From [Phialemoniopsis] sp. UDSM-2020 (Eukaryota > Ascomycota > Sordariomycetes > Thyridiales > Thyridiaceae): a stretch of DNA of 64,000 nucleotides. The stretch lies in NCBI GenBank assembly GCA_018873225.1, contig JAEILZ010000001.1, positions 1,860,001-1,924,000 on the forward strand. Direction: 5' to 3'. Positions within the stretch are counted from its first letter, which is position 1. Every line of letters starts with the position of its first letter. The position numbers and the translations under genes are program-made. This document shows positions 1-11,500 of the stretch, piece by piece. The notes below the pieces were generated by a model that ran no database searches, was not told the origin of the DNA, and worked only from the letters and a program-made list of their open reading frames with translations.

Positions 1-2603
1 GATCTATCCAAAGCAAGCGAAAAGAGGAGCCCTCTGACAGCGAGCTTGAGTATGATAGCGATACTGCTCTCCTCGATCGACAGCATCAACCCCAAGAACT
101 TGATCCTTTGAAGAAGAGATCCATCGACTTATCAAGGACAACTAAGGAGCACCCAGAGGACATCGGCTCCTGGCTTGAACTTGTGAAAATACAAGACGAG
201 CTCCTCCTGGATGCCGATCGGGATCTAACTAGGGCTGAAGTGCAGAGTCTGGCTGACATCAAGCTATCCATGCTTCAAACTGCCGTCAAGCATGCCCGAT
301 CAGCTACAGATCGTGAGGTGGTTCTTCTTCAGCTCATGAGAGAAGGGTCGAAGATATGGGATTCGAAGACGTTGCGCCATCGGTGGCAAGACGTAACTAA
401 AGAAAACCCAGAAAGCTTTGGTCTATGGAGGTCTCGGCTCGATTTTGAGGTGTCAAACTTGACTACCTTCACATATGAGAGCACAAAACAATTCCATCTC
501 GACAAGCTGCGGCTACTAAGAGAGCAGCTGGCGACGAAATTAGCAGACCCTAGATCTGAAGCAGCAAACGTCTGTGGGCAACTCATATATGTGTTCCTCA
601 GAACTATGCGCTTCATGCAAGACACAGGATTCTCCGAAATGGCAGTGGCCGCTTGGCAGGCTCTTTTGGAACTCACTTTTGCGAGACCGCCGTCTATGAG
701 CAATGCGAGTCTGGAGGACATGAAGCAGAGTTTGAAAGACTTTTGGGACGGCGAGATCTTGCGGATAGGCGAGGATAATGCCAAAGGCTGGGCATTCCAT
801 GCTGACACCGGCAATCCTCCTGATGTTCCTGACTCTGTCTTCGCTGAGGCTGGGGAAACCCCTCATACAAGGGACGTATATAAAGCATGGGCCGTCACCG
901 AACAACGCCATGCTTGCAAGTCGACACTCCCGGGTCGTACACTCGATGATGGTAGCGATGTTGACCCTTTCCGGGTAGTCATGTTCACGGACATCGAGGA
1001 GCTCCTCTTTGCCGTACCAGCTCCGCTTCTGCCAGAAGTCAAGTCACAGCTCATCGACGCATTCTTACTCTTCTGCCAACTGCCACCGGCTTTCAATGTG
1101 GACGACCTCACGAAAACAGCATGGCTTGATCCCTTCATCTTTACTGCATCCTCACCTGGCTCGGAGATCTCACGCAGAGATACGACTGAGATATTGCCGA
1201 CCAATGATCGGAGGGAGCCAGACTTTGCTCTCGATGGAGTGAGAGGAAGGATCACTGCCGATATTCTCTTTGGCCGTCCGCACTGGTTTGACTATTTCGG
1301 CGGCGCAGCGTCAACGTCAAGGACCGAAAATGCCTCGATCCCTATAACTTTCCCGTCAACAGTTGTGAAGCAGCTCGCCCGCATCTTCCATGTTGCCGAA
1401 CTCGCCGAGTACAGCCTCGCACTAGAGTACGCAAGAGACCCTTCAGGTATCAAGAAAGCGGCCCGAGCCCTGATCAAGCTTTCCCCGTCGAACGTTGGTC
1501 TATACAATGCATACGCGATTGCCGAGCATCAAAATGGGAATCACGACGTGGCTGAGAAAGTGCTTGCATCAGCCACGAGCCAAAAGCTGGGGGCAGATTC
1601 GAGCAGCAGCCTCACGCTATGGCTGACCTGGACTTGGCTAGATCTGGAGGCAGTAGGCAAGATCGATGCGCTAAGGAGACTGTGCGCATCCATGGACGAG
1701 GCCCCGGCATCTACAGGTGACGATACTCAGCAACATATCACCCCTTCCCAGCTCCTCAAGACCAGGCAGAAGATCGCTTCGTTGCGCGACCATCAGCTCG
1801 CGACAGGTAATCCAGCCCTGGCCGCCCACGCAGCCCAAGTCTACACTTTGCTCGAGTACCTCACGGCCGAAGGCGGCGCGGAGCCCACCTCTGCCGCGCA
1901 GGGCAACATATCAGCGGCACTGTCCTCCATCGACACCTTCACAGGGGAGCTCGCCGCGCGAGGCCACGCCCAGGGCGCCGCCCACGAGCGCCTCCTGCAG
2001 TTCGCCGCACGCCTGCTCTACTTCCACGCCACGCGCGGCCCCTTCCGGCCCGTCTACCTCCGCGAGCAGCTCCCCGGCTTCATCCGCGCCTTTCCACGCA
2101 ACACCATCTTCCTCTCGCTCTTTTCCTGGGCCGAGTCCGGCAGCGTGCGCATCGACGACCCCGTCCGGCGCGTGCTCCGCGAGGTCGCGCTCGCCGACCC
2201 GCACGACTGCCTGTCCAGCCGCGTCTTCTCTATCCGCCACGAGCTGCGTGTCGGCAATGCGCACTCGGTGCGCGCCGCGTTTGAGCGCGCCTTGCGCAGC
2301 GATGCCCTCGGCCGCGGCGGCGCTGCGCCTGCTCTGTGGCGGGAGTATATACGCTTCTGCTATGGCAGTAAAGAATTGCGGCCGCGGGCCAAGGACGTCT
2401 TCTACAGGGCGGTGCACGCGTGTCCGTGGTCCAAGGGGCTCATCATGGAGGCCTTCTCGACCGTCGTTAGGGACATGGACTCGAGCGAGCTGCGGGCCGT
2501 GTTCAACACCATGACCGAAAAGGGGCTGCGCGTGCACGTCGAGCTGAGCGAGTTTGTGGACAAGTGGAAGGAGGAGCAGAGGAAGAAGACAAGTAGCAGA
2601 TAA
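1..2603 (+). CDS. NRDE-2 family protein, 5' part outside window
   Basis: The frame is open from base 3 to the TAA at 2601-2603, giving about 866 residues with no start in view, so the N-terminus lies to the left of the window. The protein is helical and repeat-rich (HAT/TPR-like). An early block reads HPEDIGSWLELVKIQDE and the C-terminal block contains ALWREYIRFCYGS and CPWSKGLIMEAF, the pattern of the NRDE-2/Nrl1 family. Family members act in the nucleus with the Mtr4-like helicase and exosome and influence RNA silencing and splicing surveillance; that role is family knowledge. The part from about 1800 to 2500 is very GC-rich at third positions, which creates long shadow frames on both strands but does not break the gene. 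No intron is seen in the visible portion. Confidence 0.88.
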   Translation, partial: SIQSKRKEEPSDSELEYDSDTALLDRQHQPQELDPLKKRSIDLSRTTKEHPEDIGSWLELVKIQDELLLDADRDLTRAEVQSLADIKLSMLQTAVKHARSATDREVVLLQLMREGSKIWDSKTLRHRWQDVTKENPESFGLWRSRLDFEVSNLTTFTYESTKQFHLDKLRLLREQLATKLADPRSEAANVCGQLIYVFLRTMRFMQDTGFSEMAVAAWQALLELTFARPPSMSNASLEDMKQSLKDFWDGEILRIGEDNAKGWAFHADTGNPPDVPDSVFAEAGETPHTRDVYKAWAVTEQRHACKSTLPGRTLDDGSDVDPFRVVMFTDIEELLFAVPAPLLPEVKSQLIDAFLLFCQLPPAFNVDDLTKTAWLDPFIFTASSPGSEISRRDTTEILPTNDRREPDFALDGVRGRITADILFGRPHWFDYFGGAASTSRTENASIPITFPSTVVKQLARIFHVAELAEYSLALEYARDPSGIKKAARALIKLSPSNVGLYNAYAIAEHQNGNHDVAEKVLASATSQKLGADSSSSLTLWLTWTWLDLEAVGKIDALRRLCASMDEAPASTGDDTQQHITPSQLLKTRQKIASLRDHQLATGNPALAAHAAQVYTLLEYLTAEGGAEPTSAAQGNISAALSSIDTFTGELAARGHAQGAAHERLLQFAARLLYFHATRGPFRPVYLREQLPGFIRAFPRNTIFLSLFSWAESGSVRIDDPVRRVLREVALADPHDCLSSRVFSIRHELRVGNAHSVRAAFERALRSDALGRGGAAPALWREYIRFCYGSKELRPRAKDVFYRAVHACPWSKGLIMEAFSTVVRDMDSSELRAVFNTMTEKGLRVHVELSEFVDKWKEEQRKKTSSR

Positions 2604-2972
2604 GTTTTGGATTGAAGGATAAATCAATGTAAATTGTAAAATTGCTTTAGCGCTCTAATATGTGTGAGTGATTATTTCCATGCGCTCTCAAAGATGCCTG
2701 TCGGAGTCCTTCCCCCCCTTTTTTTCGTTTCAAAGGTTATCTCCACCCCTACTTGCTCGATCTAGCCAGACCCTAGGAAGCCTATAGCACCGAGCTGATA
2801 ATCGCCAGTGACCTCTGCCAAAACCATTGATGTCGCTAGCCTTTTCGTTGGCCTTTTCGTTGGCCTTTTCGTTGGCCTTTTTGTTGTATTTCGCACTACA
2901 GTGAACGAATAGCCCCTGAGCTCCTACATCTGGGTAGCCTCGGTCACCCCCAGACACCCCAAGCCGCAAATC
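2604..2972. other. Intergenic, convergent gene ends
   Basis: Short spacer between two convergent genes. It holds the 3' flank of the NRDE-2 gene, a T-rich tract near 2715, and the 12-bp tandem repeat listed separately. I see no gene. Confidence 0.7.
2839..2886. repeat. 12-bp minisatellite, four copies
   Basis: Four head-to-tail copies of GCCTTTTCGTTG at 2839-2850, 2851-2862, 2863-2874 and 2875-2886; the last has a T in place of C. The tract lies in noncoding DNA between convergent gene ends. Read on the minus strand it would encode a KANE repeat, but that frame has no conserved context. Confidence 0.95.
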
Positions 2973-3569
2973 TCAATTGTTTCCCCAGACCCCTCGGCGT
3001 GTTCGCGTGAGCATATCTAGGTGACGAGCGAGCTGCGAGGGCGGGTCGGCCTGCGCGTTGAGAAGCCTCCGAGAGCGCAGCGGTATGACGTCGAGCTCGT
3101 GGTCGCCGCGGACCACGGTCCAGATGTCCTCGTAGGGCACGCACATCTCCTCGTCCTCGGTCAGGCGCTCGTCGGAGAAGATGCTGAAGCCGCCGCGCGG
3201 GCGGGCGGCGACAACGTCCAAGAGGGGCGGTGACAGCCGCTGCTTGGGCCTGCGGACTAGGACTGTCTCGGTGCTGGCGGCGCTGGTTTCCGAGGAGTTG
3301 AGATTCAAGAGGGGCTGCTGGAAGGATGACGATGAGGCTGTTGATGCGAGCGATGACGATGATGAGGATCGTAGTGAGGAGGTCAAGGATGGCAACGACG
3401 GGGTCGGGGGGCCGGGCATGTCGCAGACGTGGCATCGCTCTGGCAGGGGAGTCAGGTGCCAGCTACTCTGCTTGCAGGTATCGTCGGCCTCAACGGGCCG
3501 CTTGTCGCAGCCGTAGACGGTGACGGCCGAATGACCGCAGTTGTACTGGTAGAAGACGGTGTTGCACAT
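2973..3569 (-). CDS. Small Cys-rich hypothetical protein
   Basis: A 198-residue intronless frame. The ATG at 3569 is chosen because the conserved-looking Cys pattern begins there (MCNTVFYQYNCGHS). The frame stays open for 61 more codons upstream, but that part is low in coding character and probably 5' leader. The first 50 residues carry C2, a CGH motif, two more single Cys and a final CHVC pair, a spacing suited to one or two zinc sites. Then follow a Ser/Pro-rich linker, an RRP-rich stretch and a more ordered C-terminal 60 residues (EDEEMCVPYEDIWTVV). Short fungal proteins opening with a Cys...CGH pattern are common and uncharacterised. I cannot assign a function. Confidence 0.7.
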   Translation of the reverse strand: MCNTVFYQYNCGHSAVTVYGCDKRPVEADDTCKQSSWHLTPLPERCHVCDMPGPPTPSLPSLTSSLRSSSSSSLASTASSSSFQQPLLNLNSSETSAASTETVLVRRPKQRLSPPLLDVVAARPRGGFSIFSDERLTEDEEMCVPYEDIWTVVRGDHELDVIPLRSRRLLNAQADPPSQLARHLDMLTRTRRGVWGNN

Positions 3570-5565
3570 TGTGGCTCTTCTTGATTGAAGTATGGTCGAG
3601 AAGGAGGACGGTGATCTTGACCAGGGGTGATTGAGTGAGATAGGGAGTGAGGTATAACCGAAGTCTGTGGCAGAATTCGCTTGCGCTGGAGGCGAGGTCT
3701 TTGATTTCAGAAGTTGAATGGAATAAAGCTGTTTGAATCCAAGCAGAATCAAAATGGACGCTTTTGTTCAAGGTTTGTTGACTGGACGGCTTCGAGGGCA
3801 AACCTTGAAGAGGTGTTGAGTTTGCTCTGTGCTTAGGGTGAGGGCAGAGTCACGAAAGAGACTGTGTACCGCAAAGGAAAATTAAAGAAGGCCAAAAACG
3901 TTGTCATCCAATTTCGTTTCCAAAAATGAGGCAGTTGCAAGTTGAAAAATCTCTGAGACGATGGTAGGCAAGCAAGTCAGGGGAGGAGGAAGGCGCGACG
4001 AGATGCAAAATACTTGGCTTGGGCAGTAACGGTTTTCGGGCTTGGGAGACTCTTCGTCATCTCTCGGCGTAGTACTACCCCCCATGACACTGCAACGGCG
4101 TCAATAGAAGAGTTTCCCATTGTGGTTGCAAGCGATGAGCTGGTCGCTCAGGATGCTGGTGCGAAGCTGCGCTATGGCGGACTTTCATGATCAGAGATCG
4201 TGCAAGTATCAGCCCCTGGCTCTCTCTTGGTTCTTGAAGAACATATTGCTTCTCTTCATGGGCATGATAATTTCTGTTCTGGTTTGCTGGCACTATATAG
4301 TTAACAATGGTAGTCAGTGACTTGGTTTGCCTACTCGGAGAAAAGCCTGTCTGGTGGGGATTGCAACATGCTTTTGAACGCAGATTTTGCAAGTTCCTAT
4401 TGATCATGAAGACAGTCGGGCTATATAGTAAGTAGACAGCGCGTTCATTCGACATAACAGGAACAACAAACCAGTTGCTCGTCACAGGCTCAGGGCCAAG
4501 GGTTCTGCTTAGAGACTACTAACGGGGGTTTCTTACACAGATGAGATGCCAAGTCAAGTCAAGGCTCAGCTATGCTGCCTGCAGGCCTTCTTATCCGTAA
4601 TATCAAACCCCTGAGATTTGGCCTACTTCCGCTCACATCTATAGTCCACTCGAGTGCCGTTATTGCTATTCTTACCTTGACCCTTCACTCTAGCCCATGC
4701 TGCTGCCCCTTTCTCCTTCTAATATTCCTTTTTCACCAAGGCAAGCAAGCTACTAGATACCACATATGAGCCTCAAGTCACCTTGAATTACCCTCCAGGA
4801 ACAGAGATGAGGCTCACCCGCCGTCGCATTCTCCCATCAAAGCATCAACCACGATCCCGGAATAATACCACCCCCAAGAAAGCTAAAGATAGTTGATCGA
4901 CCGGAAGCGGCCTAGGGTGGCAGCCCAAGTGGGGGAGAAGCAAGCCGGACAGACGGGGGGTGTGCGATGCTGCGCGCCACGTGGGGGAAATCCCCCGTCG
5001 CACGCCCCCCTGCCATCCGCGAATCAGTAACTAAGAGGGGTGTGGGAAAAGGTAAAATAAGGGGTCCCCCAGATCGCCCCAAAGACGCGCTTCCTTGCTC
5101 CTCACGCCCCTCGGCTGGTCCCTTGCGTTCGACAGCGATGCACATGTGGGGAAACAGCACCGGCCCCCGGCACCGTGTTTGGTCGGCTGCGTCTGGGTGT
5201 GTGGTGGCTATCTGCTTCTCTGCATTGCAAGCGCGACGACTAAATTTGCTAACGGCGCGCTTTTTCTTGAGCACATGAGAGACTAGGTGGACCAAGGCTG
5301 TCTCATGACTGTGCATTAGGGGCTCAGTTGACGCATCGCGAGTGTCTTTTGGAGGGGGAACACAAACCACACACCATCCCATGTGTGAGATGCCAAGCCT
5401 GGCGTCAATCCAGCCAGCACACGACAAGAACTCCAACTTGGCAAAATCTTCAGTTCTTGATATTGCAACACATGTCGCAGCTCTTTCTTCCAACATACAC
5501 ATAGCATCTCCCAACACTTGCCCTGCTCTAAACGGGGGGTATCATCTAATCATACAATAATCAGC
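3570..5565. other. Intergenic, about 2 kb
   Basis: Upstream DNA of the Cys-rich gene (-) and downstream DNA of the Whi5-like gene (-). It contains a pyrimidine-rich stretch at about 4620-4740 and a CACGTG hexamer near 4977. The many short frames have poor composition and no recognisable domain. I see no RNA gene. Confidence 0.6.
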
Positions 5566-6630
5566 TCAGCTCCTTGCCAAGCTCAGACTCAGCAGGCCGT
5601 TGGCCGCACCGCCTCGTATCGCGCTGCTCGTCAGCTTGTCGTCCTCCCCCTCAATCTGTTTCCTCCGGGGGGTGATGGCCGCCGCCGATGGGGGCAACCG
5701 CGGCAGAACGCTCTTCTCCGGCGAGGCGAAGCTGGGTAAAGGGCGCCTCGGCGCCTCCGTCACAGACTGCTGACTATTCGCGATGACCTCCTCCTCTTCC
5801 TCGTCTCCGTGGCTGCTGCTTTCGCTGCTGCTCGACTGACTGACATGGCGCTCACCGAACGGCCGCGGGAGCTGAGGCACGCGCCGCGTCGCGCCTGGCA
5901 TTGGCCGGTGCTGTAGCTGCTCGAGAGGCACGTCGGTCTGCCCTGTCGCGACCTTGTACCTCGCCAGCGCGAAGCGGAGTCTAAGACGCTCGGTTGCCTG
6001 TGATTGAGCATGTCAGCGATTGTCAATCTATCTACGTGCTCACAACAACGACGTACCTCCTTGGACTCGCCCGGTGTCATCCGCCGACGCGGACGGGGGG
6101 CGACCGGAGGCAGCTGTGCCGTGACAGCCACCGCGAGCGCCACGTCGTGATCCGGCTCCGTGATGTTGGTGGCCTGAGACGTGTCGAGGGTCGACTCGTC
6201 AAAGACGGACGACGCGGCCGGCGAGGCGGATCGTAGCCGGTCGGTATCTCTTTGGGTAGCCTGAGGTGTAGGGCGGAAAGGTCAGCAAACTTGAATGTTC
6301 TCTGTTTCTTCCAAGACGCGTGGGACCACTTACTTGCTCTGCATCCACGGAGGGCGGCTGTTGGCCCAGCGTGCCACGCTGGAGTTCCCGCTCGGGCGTC
6401 GACCGGCACGCCTTCTTCGCCGGTGGTTGTCCCTCCGGCATGGCGGATTGCCTCTTCTGAAGCTCGGACTCGGCTGCCGTCGGGGCAGCAGGCGCGAGGG
6501 AGATGCTCGCCTTCTGGGGCGAGAAAGACGCGAGCTTGGCGTCCTTGGACAGAGTCTGTCTTGCGTTTGGTGAAGGCGCGTTCACATCAAGAGAACCGAG
6601 AACGCGTCGCTTGGTGGGAGAGGCGTTCAT
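5566..6630 (-). CDS. Whi5/Nrm1-type G1/S transcription repressor (GTB motif)
   Basis: Three exons on the minus strand: 6334-6630, 6057-6260 and 5566-5997, 310 residues. Introns have GTAAGT and GTACGT donors and CAG acceptors, both phase 0. The start MNASPTKRRVLGSLDVN is the usual opening of this fungal family; an in-frame ATG at 6684 is less likely. Exon 3 begins with ATERLRLRFALARYKVATGQ (residues 168-187), matching the GTB motif of Whi5/Nrm1 proteins that contacts G1/S transcription factors (SBF/MBF). The rest is disordered: SPTK and TP sites suitable for cyclin-dependent kinase, a basic APRPRRRMTPG segment, and an acidic-serine patch near residue 225. The expected role is repression of G1/S genes in the nucleus, with control by phosphorylation. 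Whether it is the Whi5 or Nrm1 equivalent cannot be told from sequence. Confidence 0.85.
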
Positions 6631-8510
6631 GACTGCTAATGTATAGTCCGTGTCGTGGTGGTGGTGGGGATGGAGAAGCTGCAAGCACGCGGTGGTCCTT
6701 AACGGCGCGGTGCAGGTGGGAAGATGCAGGCGCGTACTATACGTGGATATCTGTTATGCAAGCTCTTTGCAAAGAACGTTGTACCAATTATACGTATGCA
6801 ATGGATTAGGAACAGAATCACGAGCGTGAGTATGAGAGATGATCGTGGAGATCAGAAGCAGGTCTTGAAGTAGCAAAAGGCAGAGGAAGGACAGAAACAA
6901 GTGGTAGGTGCCGGGGTTGTTCCTAATAAAGGTGCCCTGGGGAATGCAGGTGTGATCTCATACGAGCTTGAAGGGGCACATTTGGTGGTGGGAAAATAAT
7001 AAAAGGCGGAGCTCGCTTGATCGCGAAGCAAGGCCAGGACGTGTCGTTGCTGTGCATACAAGACAATTCCGAAGTACATAAATGATGGGCAGCATCCACA
7101 TACGCATACATACAACAAAAAAGCACGTCGCGCGTTGGAATTATGAGGCTTGGGTCTGGACAAGGGTGGCACACACCACCGCCTTGAGACGGGGATTAGC
7201 GGTTGCGACGCGCTAAAAGCCCTCTACGCAAGATTCCCACCCCGCTGAAGGACCCCGTTTCTCTTTCCCCCATCCAGCCTCAAGTGCAGGTTTCTTCATC
7301 TTATTAACGGAGTAGTTCATCGTGTACGGAGTAGTGATGTTTGGTGTATAGTTGTCGACTATGCAGCACATAGTCGAGAACTGCGTTCAAGTAAACGGGG
7401 GGATGCACTCGACGCGTATCAACCCAACCTTGTGAACCTGCCAGCTGAAAGCAACCCCCCCCATACTGAGACTGACTAGGATCTCTCGTGACGTTATTTC
7501 ATGCATTTCGTCAACCAGAACGCACGAGATAAGCGACGACGACGGAATGAAGGGAGGACACCAGAAGTGGCGGTGATCCTGGTCCTGTAGGCGCTACCCG
7601 ACTAGACCGGAGCTCGTCTTAAAAAGGGGGAGGGGACCCTGACGCGCGCGAACACACCGCGACTCCACCAGCACGCTCACGTCCGGACGGTTCTATCCGT
7701 TCATAATATCGACACTCAACGGACTCGGGATGCAGCCTCTTCTTGTCACAAATGCTTCTCGTTAAGGTTGAGCATTTCACTCGCCAAAGTAGCTTGCACA
7801 GATGCCTTGGAGATAGAACATTGCAACGAAATCATCATGGTATCTTATAGTATCCCATACAAGATGGAAAGGGCCACTTCAAGTCGACCATCGCTGGAGG
7901 GCAAAACTTACAAGCAAGGTACCTGGGTGGCTACGGGTATCATCATCCTCCTTCCGCGTGAACAGTGCATTACATGCCCTTCTCAAACATTGCCTCGCCT
8001 TCCCCCCGCCTCGTCACACTTCTCCGGCGTCACGACATGTCCTCTTGTAACACAAAGATCAGTCCCGCTCTAGACGCAGCGACATGGTTGCAACCCAGAG
8101 TATAACCAGAAAGAAAAGAAAAGAAAAGGAAATATGAGGTAAAGAAAACATAACAGGACGCTTGACCGGTGACTGCCGCAGGATATCAGAAAAAAGGAGC
8201 CTCGTCTCCTCGAGTAGAAGAGAGTAGATGCCAAACAAGAACGCCAATAGTTACTTTTCCGTGCACAGTCACCCGTAACATCCATCCCCAAAGTAAAAAT
8301 GACTGACCAAACACAATCATCATGAACCGGTCCAAAATCCAGACACGCGAACTGCCAGCCAGCTTTTTGAGTACCTTTCCAGTAGCCCTAAGTGATCACA
8401 GGAGAACGCCTGAGGCAAAACGCAGGAGAAATGAGACACAAAAACAAGAGATCCTATACAAGATGCGGCTCAGCAAGACCGCGGCAGCGGCCGTCTCTTG
8501 GAAATGGTGC
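6631..8510. other. Intergenic, about 1.9 kb
   Basis: Promoter side of the Whi5-like gene (-) and 3' side of MED15 (-). It holds an ACGCGT (MCB-type) hexamer at 7412-7417, a 10-bp direct repeat ACGGAGTAGT at 7307-7316 and 7326-7335, and an AAAAG microsatellite near 8111-8130. No gene is supported. Confidence 0.6.
7412..7417. promoter_or_regulatory. MCB-like ACGCGT element
   Basis: A single ACGCGT lies about 780 bp upstream of the Whi5-like start, and a second is in its first intron (6316-6321). MCB elements recruit the G1/S factor MBF, which GTB proteins repress, so autoregulation is conceivable. A hexamer can occur by chance. Confidence 0.25.
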
Positions 8511-11500
8511 TCATGAGCCGTCCAAGGAGTAGAGGCTCATATCTAGCGTGATGGGCTCATCAAAATTCTGCTTCATCTTGTCCCAGTCAATATTGAAATG
8601 GGGAAGCGGCTCCATCTCGGCCGAGCCAATCATGTCCAACCCATCGCCGCCGTCCATGTTGAACGCGTCCATGTTCAACAGCAGATCGGCATCCATGGGA
8701 TGCCAGCTGATGTCAATGTCAACAGCGGTACCCTCCGAGATGTCGCTATTCGGTTCAGAAGCGCCACTGTCTTTGCTTGATTCCGGTGTATCATTCGGTG
8801 TCCAAGATCGGAAAAGTCGCAGATCGGTGACGGCACCTCCAGCAGCTGGCTCGGACGCTCCGAAGGTCAACAGAAGATCACTAGGGTTCACCAACGCCAT
8901 TGATTGCTGCCATGCCAGGCTTGCCGCCTGCTCGTCAGATTGGGGAACAGTCGTGGCGTCAGACATGTTGAGCGGTCCACCAGGGATGGGAGCCATATTC
9001 GACATGGGAAAGTTTTTCATAGCCTCGGGGCCCTTGCTGCCCGCAGTGCTTCCTTGCTGGTTCATTGACGCAGCCCGGGCCATGGGTGTCGCCGCTTCCT
9101 GCTTCAACGGAATCGTCTGGCCCTGACTTGACTGGCCTTGCTCCATCAAGGGAACTTGCTGCGTCGCATTGACAAGAGCTCGCCCCTGCGAGTCCACGCC
9201 GAGAGTGACAGCCAGACTGTCCATCAGGAACTGTGCAGGGTCCTCGTAAGGCTTGATGTGCTCTTCTTGGACGTGTTTCTGGCGAGCGTCTTCCGATGTA
9301 AATCCTGAAGTATTGTCACATAAGGGATCTGGGCAGGGCAGCGTGGGCTTCTGCGGGACCCGGGTTTCGGCGGCAGGTTGTCTCTTGTTCTCGGGCGATG
9401 GCGGTTTCGCCTGCGGGGACGCCGTGTTCGACTGGGCTGTCGTTGCCGCCGAGGTCTTCCTTCTTTTACCAGGCGGCAGGACCAGGGTTTCTTGCGTGAC
9501 AGCCGGCTTGCCAATATATGCGGGTTGCCCATGTGGAGAGGCAGCATGCAAGGGAAATGGCGGCGCTGACGACGTAGGAGCTGCAGGCGGTCCGCTCTTA
9601 CTGTTCGACCTGTTGTGCGCTTTCGTTGCCTTTGCATTGTCATCCGCGCTGCCGTCCTTGGAGGCAGCAGGTTGCATGGCAGCCGCTTGAGCTTGTGTGG
9701 CGGCAGGCTGCTGGCCAGCACCTGGCTGTGCAGCTTGTTGCTGATTTAGAACGTGGTGTTCTACTTCCTTCAACATGCCGTCCAGGACAATCTTAGCCTG
9801 GTCGAGTTCTGCAGCACTGATAGAAAATGTGTCCTTGAGCATCTGCATCTTGTCCGCGTCCTGGAACTGCCTCACAAGTCGAAATCGCTTCATATACCAT
9901 TAGTAAAGAGCCAAAATCACTGAGCGTTCCGTGCGGAATACTTACAGTTCTGAAAAACATTCTGGCCCGGTTGTCGTCCCGGATCAGAGTATACCACCTG
10001 CCGAGTGTCCTGCCAACCTTGACGACAGTCTCGACAAGTTGCTTGATCTTCTGACCGACTTCCACCTTTTCTTGAGGAGTCATCGCAATGTCGGGGTGGT
10101 GATCTTGCGCAAATGCTTTGTTTTCCTCGCCGCCCATTACCTTGAGCTTGTTCATCAGCTCTGGTGGAGCTTGTGCAGCGGCATTCTGGCGATTGCGGAT
10201 CATTGCCTCATATCTCGCTCGTTGATCAGGGTTCAGAGCCGCGATCTGTTCCTTGGTCAGAGCAGTTTTCTGTTGCGGTTTTGCCGCTGGTTGTTGGGGC
10301 GTGGCCTTCTGCGCTGGTGGCGCTGGTTGATTCTGGGCCTGTGAAGCCTCTTCCGTGGCGGCTGCTCGTTTGCGGTTATTAGTCGCAGGAGTGGCCGTGG
10401 AATTGGCTGTTGCCGGCCGGTTTTGCTGTCCAGCGCCAGCTTTTCCAGCATCGGCACCCGTGCTCGATGGGGCAACAGGTGCCTGTTTCGGCGGGGCGAC
10501 CGGGGCAGCAGGCTGGGCTGCGGCAGCAGCATCTCCCTGCACCGGCATGGCTTGGACCGGAGCCTGATTTTGCTGCGGCATTTGCTGCTGCTGCAACTGC
10601 TGTGGCAACGGCTGTTGCATTTGACCACCGGGCATCTGACCCGCGCCATTCGCCTGGAGGGTCTTCATGAACTGGTCCGACCTCCACTTGATAATCTGTC
10701 TCCGAATGGCCTCATCCGACATGTTCCCAAACACCTGCTGGTTATTCGCCCTGGCATTAGCAATCTCCTGTTGCGATACTTGCATCAGGTTGGGCGGGAG
10801 GCCTCGTGGTATGCCACCAAGCATATTTTGGGGCCGGTTGGGAGCAGGACCGGGGGTCGGCTGAGCTCCAGCTCCCTGAGCGATTCTCTGCTGGTTTCGT
10901 TTGTCGAGTATTTGCTTGAACTGCATCATTTGCAAGCCAACTAGTTGATCCCGAATTTGGTCAGGTACTGGATTCTGCTGTATCCATGCCTTGAGGTCTT
11001 TCCACTTCTTCACCTCTGGTGGTAGATTTCCAGGGAACTGGGTGAGAATCTGTGGCGGGATGTCCATTGTGTCCATGACCATCTGTTGCTGGTTGGATAC
11101 ATTGGCCGCATTAGACATGCGAGCTCGTTGAAGCTGTGCCTGCACCATGTTCTGTTGCGTGTTCTGCGCGGCGGCGACATTGGGCTGCTGCCCAAGGTTC
11201 ATCATATTGGCCGGGTTGACACCGTTCATCTGATTAAATTGGCCAGGTTGGGGTTGATCAGGCCGACCCTGCATTGGCTGGTTCTTGTTGACGGCTTGTT
11301 GTTGTCTCTGCTGCCATTTCGCCATGAGTTCGTTCAATTTCTCAGGCGGCATCCCTGCGAACTTCTGACGCTCTTCATTGGACATGTTTGCCATAAGAGT
11401 ATTGATACCCGGATTGTTGGCGTTGATGTTGCCAGTCATTGAAATAGGCCTTTGGTTCAACTGACCAAAGCGAGGGTCTAGCGTCTGGTTGAACTGAGGG

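Noticed and set aside
1717..2627. Long overlapping frames on both strands inside the NRDE-2 gene
   Set aside because: Shadows caused by strong third-position GC bias; the amino-acid content is Ser/Ala/Arg-skewed and without family features.
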